Assembly: GCF_025447595.1 (NCBI RefSeq)
Contig: NZ_JAOEJU010000013.1
Span: 62,001 to 126,000, forward strand
Source: Pseudomonas koreensis
GTDB taxonomy: Bacteria; Pseudomonadota; Gammaproteobacteria; Pseudomonadales; Pseudomonadaceae
DNA: 64,000 nt
Direction: 5' to 3'
Shown one piece after another: positions 60,341-64,000 of the stretch; position 1 is the first letter of the stretch, and each line of letters begins with the position of its first letter. Position numbers and translations under genes: made by a program. A model generated the notes under the pieces. That model was not told where the DNA came from, did no database searches, and saw nothing but the letters and a program-made list of their open reading frames with translations.

Positions 60341-60981
60341 CCCCGACCGTGACCATCGATTTCGTCTCCGACGTAGTGTGTCCCTGGTGCGCACTCGGGG
60401 CGACGGCGCTGGAGCAGGCGATCGGCAATCTGGCCGGTGAGGTTTCGGTAGAGCTGACCTACAAGCCCTTCGAACTCAACCCGGACATGCCCGCCGAAGG
60501 CGAACCGGCCGGGCAGCACCTGATGCGCAAATACGGCCGCACCGCCGAAGACGTCGCCGCCGGCAAGAAGATGCAGATCGAACGTGGCAAGGCCATCGGT
60601 TTCGAGTTCGACCTGGAGAAACGCACGCATTTTCACAACACCTTCGATGCCCATCGATTGCTGATGTGGGCAGCACAGGAAGGGCGGCAAGTCGCGCTGA
60701 AAAAGATCCTGCTGCGCGCTTACTTCCGCGACGGCGACAACCCGAACGATCACCCGACGCTGATCCGTCTGGCGACCGAAGCGGGACTGGATGCGGCGAG
60801 GGCCCGCAAGGTGCTGGCCAACGACGAGTTCGCCAGCGAAGTGCGGCAACTGCAGGCGTTCTACCGGCAGCACGGGGTCAACTCGGTGCCCGCGCTGATC
60901 CTGAACGGCAAGCACCTCGTGTCCGGTTCGCAATCGGTTGAGTACTACGAACAAATGCTGAAACAAGTGGCTAGCGCCTGA
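60337..60981 (+). CDS. FrnE-like DsbA-family oxidoreductase
   Basis: A 214-residue thioredoxin-fold protein with VCPWCALG (CPWC at residues 15-18), no signal peptide, and the helical insertion of the FrnE / 2-hydroxychromene-carboxylate-isomerase group (TFDAHRLLMWAAQEGRQ, about residues 94-110), then cis-Pro VNSVPALILNGKHLVSGSQ. It is cytosolic and may act as a glutathione- or thiol-dependent isomerase/oxidoreductase. Coupled to the tautomerase gene by ATGA; the SDR gene follows after 37 bp. Confidence 0.87.
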   Translation: MTPTVTIDFVSDVVCPWCALGATALEQAIGNLAGEVSVELTYKPFELNPDMPAEGEPAGQHLMRKYGRTAEDVAAGKKMQIERGKAIGFEFDLEKRTHFHNTFDAHRLLMWAAQEGRQVALKKILLRAYFRDGDNPNDHPTLIRLATEAGLDAARARKVLANDEFASEVRQLQAFYRQHGVNSVPALILNGKHLVSGSQSVEYYEQMLKQVASA

Positions 60982-61018
60982 TTCAACACCTATTTATTTA
61001 TTGATTGAGGATTTCATC

Positions 61019-61729
61019 ATGAGCAACTCGAAAAAAACCGTCGTTATCACCGGTGCTTCCCAAGGTTTGGGCGAAGGCATGGTCAAGGCCTTCCGTGAGC
61101 TGGGCTACAACATCGTCGCCACCTCGCGCTCGATCAAACCGTCGAACGACCCGCAGATCCTGACCATTGCCGGCGACATCGGCGACCCTGCTACCGCACT
61201 GCGCGTAATCAGCGAAGGCGTGGCACGCTTCGGTCGCATCGACACCCTGGTCAACAACGCCGGCATCTTCGTCGCCAAACCGTTCACCGCCTACACCCCG
61301 GAAGACTACGCGGCGGTGCTGTCGGTCAATCTCAACGGCTTCTTCTACATCACCCAACTGGCCATCGCCGAGATGGAAAAACAGGGCAAGGGCCACGTGG
61401 TCAACATCACCACCAGCCTGGTCGACCACGCCATCGACGGCGTGCCCTCGGTCCTCGCTTCGCTGACCAAGGGCGGCCTCAACGCCGCCACCAAATCCCT
61501 GGCCATCGAATACGCCAAACGCGGAATCCGGGTGAACGCGGTATCGCCGGGCATCATCAAAACGCCGATGCACGGCGAGGAAACCCACGCGGCACTGGGT
61601 GCACTGCATCCGGTTGGGCACATGGGTGAGATCGACGATATTGCGCAGGCGGTGGTGTATCTCGATAACGCGAACTTTGTGACGGGGGAGATTCTGCATG
61701 TGGATGGCGGGCAGAGCGCTGGGCACTGA
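61019..61729 (+). CDS. Short-chain dehydrogenase/reductase lacking the catalytic Tyr
   Basis: A 236-residue classical-size SDR. The cofactor motif is VITGASQGLGEG (TGxxxGxG, about residues 10-21), followed by LVNNAGIF and a C-terminal VSPGIIKTPMH. The Ser of the triad is present (NITTSLVDH), but at the YxxxK position the sequence reads VLASLTKGG: the Lys is there and Tyr is replaced by Ala. Activity may therefore differ from classical SDRs or rely on another residue. The start is ATG 61019 with TGAGGA upstream. It is the last gene of the tautomerase-FrnE-SDR set. Confidence 0.85.
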   Translation: MSNSKKTVVITGASQGLGEGMVKAFRELGYNIVATSRSIKPSNDPQILTIAGDIGDPATALRVISEGVARFGRIDTLVNNAGIFVAKPFTAYTPEDYAAVLSVNLNGFFYITQLAIAEMEKQGKGHVVNITTSLVDHAIDGVPSVLASLTKGGLNAATKSLAIEYAKRGIRVNAVSPGIIKTPMHGEETHAALGALHPVGHMGEIDDIAQAVVYLDNANFVTGEILHVDGGQSAGH

Positions 61730-61744
61730 TTGATGCGGTAATAC

Positions 61745-61775
61745 AAAGCCCTTGCAGCGATGCGAGGGCTTTTTT
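61745..61775. terminator. Rho-independent terminator
   Basis: AAAGCCCT, TGCAGCGATGC apex, GAGGGCTTTTTT, after the SDR gene and facing the end of the convergent DUF3077-type gene. Confidence 0.88.
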
Positions 61776-61787
61776 GTGGACGACAGC

Positions 61788-62054
61788 TTATGGATCTGGG
61801 CTCAGCACTTTGACCGCGTTATCGACCAGCGCCTTGCTCAACTCCTGCAAATATTGCGAGGCGCAGGCGTGGAGTTCTGGATCGTTGGCGGCAGAAGTAT
61901 CTGACGTGAGCAGTTTGGAAATGTGGAGTAGATGCGAGGCGTGTGAGAGGGCGGTGACGACCGGGACGCCGGAGTTGGTGCGGAAGAGGGCGTGGTTGGA
62001 CTGGAAGGAGAAATGGGTGAGGCCGAGGGTTTTCAGATCGTGGGGATTGGTCAT
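61788..62054 (-). CDS. DUF3077-type small protein with structured RNA leader
   Basis: An 88-residue protein. Residues 21-85 follow the DUF3077 pattern: LFRTNSGVPVVTALSHASHLLHISKLL (short strand then helix with paired LL), a variable loop, then SQYLQELSKALVDNAV. No membrane segment or signal. These proteins are common and multicopy in Pseudomonas but of unknown role. The start is ATG 62054, 6 nt after AGGTGA. The structured element at 62146-62357 precedes it, as for the related gene at 26732. Confidence 0.7.
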   Translation of the reverse strand: MTNPHDLKTLGLTHFSFQSNHALFRTNSGVPVVTALSHASHLLHISKLLTSDTSAANDPELHACASQYLQELSKALVDNAVKVLSPDP

Positions 62055-62145
62055 GGCTTCACCTACCGTTTGCTGGAAGGTGGAAAGGGCGAACTTCGAA
62101 CGAATTGATGCTAATCATTTGTGAAACTCCCTGTATCAAATGAGG

Positions 62146-62357
62146 GCTGCCAATTCGTTCTCAGGCGAAAGGGTGGCAGCTATGCGCAGGCTGAGAAACC
62201 GGAGATACAGGAACCCGGCAGGCCCGAAGACCTCCCACGCACAGCCGCCATTGCACGGAAATGCAGGCACAAAAAAACGCCGGCAAACGTGGGTTGGGGC
62301 GCTGGTGCGCCTGCATCTTACGCGGGTTCTCAGGCCCGGTCGCTGAATTGGCAGCGA
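62146..62357 (-). ncRNA. Structured leader RNA element, copy B (pseudoknotted three-way junction)
   Basis: Read on the minus strand: hairpin 1 (62340-62357, TCGCTG/CAGCGA, loop CCAATT, identical to copy A), hairpin 2 (CGGG/CCCG, 8-nt loop as in A), a GGCGC-ACCA-GCGCC hairpin (62298-62311), then the three-way junction closed by 62238-62249 with 62175-62186 (12 pairs, two G-U). One arm is AGGTC-TTCG-GGCCT (62220-62233), the other CCGG/CCGG. The loop of the second arm (62203-62211) pairs with 62310-62318 over 9 bases with one G-U. In addition GCTGCCAATTC of hairpin 1 is perfectly complementary to 62146-62156, allowing an alternative long helix. Confidence 0.6.
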
Positions 62358-62365
62358 TGGGTTTG

Positions 62366-62371
62366 ACGGTA
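62366..62371 (-). promoter_or_regulatory. -10 box of leader element B
   Basis: TACCGT on the minus strand, exactly 8 nt before hairpin 1 as in copy A (TATAGT). TTGCGC 17 nt upstream is a possible -35. Confidence 0.5.
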
Positions 62372-62432
62372 GCGTGGGGGAGGGGGGAGCGCAATCGTGG
62401 CCAGGTGGTGGCGGGGAGGCCGACATACTCGC

Positions 62433-62471
62433 ATGCAACACTTATGTTGCATGGGTAACAAATATGTTGCA
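62433..62471. promoter_or_regulatory. HicB operator candidate
   Basis: ATGCAACA (62433-62440) and TGTTGCAT (62445-62452) are a perfect 8-bp inverted repeat with 4-bp spacer, and a third half-site TGTTGCA lies at 62465-62471. The cluster is 84-122 bp upstream of the HicB start and beside the leader-B promoter, so it could affect both directions. Confidence 0.65.
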
Positions 62472-62554
62472 CGGTCGCTCTACCGAAGCGGCGAGTGATG
62501 CGCGAGAGCAACATCGAATTTCGGCATGCGGTTGGACCCATGAGAGGAAGCGTG

Positions 62555-62980
62555 ATGTTCGAATATGCTTTGGAAGTCCACGAAGAGCCGGGCAATGTCT
62601 GGTTGTCCTGCGCAGAAATTCCAGAGATGCATGCGGCGGGCGACACCCTCGAGGAAGCGCTCGACGGCGCCATTGATGCGATGGAAACAGCCTTGTCGAT
62701 ATACGTTGATGATCGCCGGTTCATTCCGACAGGTGATGCAGGAGAGCAAGAAAGTGACACTGTTTTGCGTTTGCCTACGCTGACTGCCTCGAAGGTTGCG
62801 CTGTGGAATACGCTTCTGGAATCTGGGAAGAGCAAAGCGGAGTTGGCACGCCGTTTGGGTGTTCAACGGCCTCAGTTAGATCGATTAGTCGATTTCCTGC
62901 ATCACTCCAAAATTGAGAATGTGGAGCGAGCGTTGAAGCAGCTTGGGCGCCGGATATTGCTTTCGATTGAGGCTGCGTAG
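62555..62980 (+). CDS. HicB-family antitoxin, without HicA partner
   Basis: A 141-residue HicB protein: N-terminal partially degraded RNase-H-like HicB fold (MFEYALEVHEEPGNVWLSCAEIPEMHAAGDTLEEALDGAIDAMETALSIY, residues 1-50) and a C-terminal HTH (SKAELARRLGVQRPQLDRLVDF, about 98-119). The start is ATG 62555 after AGAGGA. HicA toxins are normally encoded directly upstream or downstream; neither flank holds a double-stranded-RNA-binding HicA, so this is an orphan or regulatory HicB. The in-frame extension upstream of 62555 is not needed for the fold. Confidence 0.83.
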   Translation: MFEYALEVHEEPGNVWLSCAEIPEMHAAGDTLEEALDGAIDAMETALSIYVDDRRFIPTGDAGEQESDTVLRLPTLTASKVALWNTLLESGKSKAELARRLGVQRPQLDRLVDFLHHSKIENVERALKQLGRRILLSIEAA

Positions 62981-63028
62981 GTTCACCAACTGAGCGTTGG
63001 AGAACTGTAATTGAATGATGAGATTGCG

Positions 63029-63193
63029 ATGGCCGATGAGCTGGAGCGGTTTCAGAAAGACTTGTTGGACTCTGTACTGCAAATGACGGCCGCAAGGAGG
63101 ACGAGTGGATTGGAAGAGCTGTTCTCCACAGCTGATTTAGGGGTAAGGCTGGAGATTCGCAAAGTGTTTTCGCCAGGCTACCTAACGAAATAA
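63029..63193 (+). CDS. 54-residue antitoxin-like fragment
   Basis: A 54-residue frame from ATG 63029 (MADELERFQKDLLDSVLQMTAARR). The first helix closely follows the start of HigA/helix-turn-helix antitoxins (ERF-x-DLL-SV-QM), after which the sequence departs and ends before any HTH. This parallels the 54-residue protein at 26492-26656. It lies 48 bp after hicB. It may be a pseudogene remnant or a short interacting peptide. The ribosome-binding site is weak. Confidence 0.45.
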   Translation: MADELERFQKDLLDSVLQMTAARRTSGLEELFSTADLGVRLEIRKVFSPGYLTK

Positions 63194-63315
63194 GGGTTGT
63201 TGTGTGCCTCCGATTCTTAAGTCGTAAAGGCTTTTTTGTAGGTGAATGGAGTTAACCGCTGTTCGCGAGAGCGATCCTCTGGTGTCTTTATAAAATATTG
63301 GACTTTTAGAAAAGC

Positions 63316-63349
63316 AAAAGCCCCCACCTATCACTAGGTGAGGGCTTTC
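63316..63349 (-). terminator. Rho-independent terminator of the edge operon
   Basis: AAAGCCC plus CACCTA pairs with TAGGTG plus GGGCTTT around TCAC, with a T-rich run on the minus strand. It follows the stop of the 63-residue gene at 63371. Confidence 0.85.
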
Positions 63350-63370
63350 TTGATTCTTTTAGAAAAAGCA

Positions 63371-63562
63371 CTAGCCGTGCGAGTAAGCCAATAGGATTTC
63401 TTTTACGCTTGGCTTGTCGTTCAGTTTCTTAACCATTTGTGCATAAATATCCGCTTCGTCGTTTTGACGAATGGGCTGTACGCGCTGGTTTGGCAACCTG
63501 AGGGCATCCAAAGCAGAATCACTTTGGTGCTGCGATTGAAGGTTAGCGAAAGGGATATTCAT
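63371..63562 (-). CDS. 63-residue protein of unknown function
   Basis: ATG 63562 behind CGGAG opens a 63-residue charged protein with a Gln/Asn-rich first half (NLQSQHQSDSALDALRLPNQRVQPIRQNDE) and a helical end (YAQMVKKLNDKPSVKEILLAYSHG). It lies 13 bp after the gene at 63576 on the same strand and before a terminator, so the two form an operon. No recognised domain. Confidence 0.6.
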   Translation of the reverse strand: MNIPFANLQSQHQSDSALDALRLPNQRVQPIRQNDEADIYAQMVKKLNDKPSVKEILLAYSHG

Positions 63563-63575
63563 TTTTTGCGCTCCG

Positions 63576-64000
63576 TCACTCTGCTCGGTTGAAAAAACGA
63601 TGGTTCAGTTCTGGTCGGAAATAGTGTTTTCTGTCGATCCACACAAATCCGTCGTGCTTGCTTATGACCGCAACGTCAATTGGTCCCGATACCGACTCTG
63701 ACGGTCGGGTAACGCGTTCTTTAAGCGACTCCAGCTCGATCAGACTTTTGGCTAGACCTGCCATCTCTGGAAGCGGCAGCAAATGTACAATGGTTGACAG
63801 TGGAAATATATGCTGATTCCGGACGTGTTGATGCCATCGGTCTGAATGAGCGCTGTTCACCTCATCGATGATCTGCGCCTTCCGTGCTGGGTCGAGCGTA
63901 GCCACTGTACCAATCTCTGCAATAATCTTGTCACTCAGCTCATCAAAAGCCTGAATTGTCGACGTATTGAGCGTATTGAACACATCTGGCGAGATCCCCA
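63576..64000 (-). CDS. Unknown protein, C-terminal part (5' end beyond window)
   Basis: The frame is open from the right window edge to the stop at 63576-63578, giving at least 141 residues. A GTG at 63983 is in frame, but the sequence before it (GISPDVFNTL) reads as protein, so the gene probably starts outside. Mostly soluble: TVATLDPARKAQIIDEVNSAHSDRWHQHVRNQHIFPLSTIVHLLPLPEMAGLAKSLIELESLKERV and a C-terminal DVAVISKHDGFVWIDRKHYFRPELNHRFF. The last part vaguely recalls Ntn-hydrolase/proteasome-like proteins, but I do not recognise the family. Confidence 0.6.
   Translation of the reverse strand, partial: GISPDVFNTLNTSTIQAFDELSDKIIAEIGTVATLDPARKAQIIDEVNSAHSDRWHQHVRNQHIFPLSTIVHLLPLPEMAGLAKSLIELESLKERVTRPSESVSGPIDVAVISKHDGFVWIDRKHYFRPELNHRFFNRAE

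Noticed and set aside
62136..62441. 101-codon minus-strand frame across leader element B (and overlapping plus-strand frames)
   Set aside because: It translates the RNA element; Pro/Arg-rich composition and lack of a start context argue against a gene. Similar frames are likely miscalled as hypothetical proteins elsewhere.

Overview
The window reads as a chromosomal segment of a Pseudomonas of the fluorescens group. The evidence is the gene content and order (betT, tauABCD, gshA, tex, ompR-envZ, rimABK, hslR, hslO, pckA, recQ, ydeP-fdhD, nudE-cysQ, dctBD-rmlC, aguA, OprD-family porin), high GC with GC-rich third codon positions, and about ten intergenic inverted pairs of the Pseudomonas REP type (cores GGGCAAGCCC, GAGCAGGCTC or GAGCAAGCTC next to GCTCCCAC). 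I see no tRNA, rRNA, CRISPR array or intact insertion sequence.

Layout. 1-2.2 kb: end of a BetT choline carrier, a small membrane protein and a LacI-type regulator. 2.3-10.7 kb: a sulfur-scavenging block, with a TonB receptor, flavin monooxygenase and aldo/keto reductase converging on tauABCD. 10.9-24.5 kb: conserved housekeeping genes (gshA, a thioesterase, tex, ompR-envZ, the rimA-rimB-rimK ribosome-modification operon, hslR, a PAP2 phosphatase, hslO, pckA). 24.6-29.8 kb: an accessory stretch with a HipBA-type toxin-antitoxin pair, a 54-residue antitoxin-like fragment, two paralogous small proteins around a GxSxG hydrolase, and small exported proteins. 30-50.4 kb: again mostly conserved (recQ, beta-oxidation-type enzymes, ydeP-fdhD-lysR, kbp, yrfG, nudE-cysQ, dctB-dctD, rmlC, a three-part kinase/aminotransferase fusion, aguA). 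50.6-55.5 kb: an iron-siderophore receptor with a Fur-box-like site, a cytosolic DsbA-like protein and an OprD-family porin. 55.7-58.8 kb: a free-amino-acid hydroxylase, GNAT, AzlC, AzlD and LysR cluster. 58.9-64 kb: accessory genes (a stand-alone nuclease-toxin-like domain, a tautomerase/FrnE/SDR operon, a DUF3077-type gene, an orphan HicB, another 54-residue antitoxin-like fragment, two unknown genes at the edge).

Most interesting signals. (1) Two intergenic elements, at 27089-27279 and 62146-62371, lie upstream of minus-strand DUF3077-like small genes. Read on the minus strand they share a -10 box, an 18-nt 5' hairpin starting 8 nt after it, a second hairpin with an 8-nt loop, a three-way junction with a UUCG-capped arm, and a pseudoknot whose two strands have changed sequence but stay complementary. 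This looks like a structured leader RNA. (2) A compact three-way junction sits directly over the ribosome-binding site of the amino-acid hydroxylase gene at 55686-55734, suggesting translational control of a hydroxylated-amino-acid export system. (3) Two 54-residue proteins keep only the N-terminal helix typical of HTH antitoxins and lie beside HipBA and HicB loci. All pairing was done by eye; folding, covariance and homology searches were not possible here.
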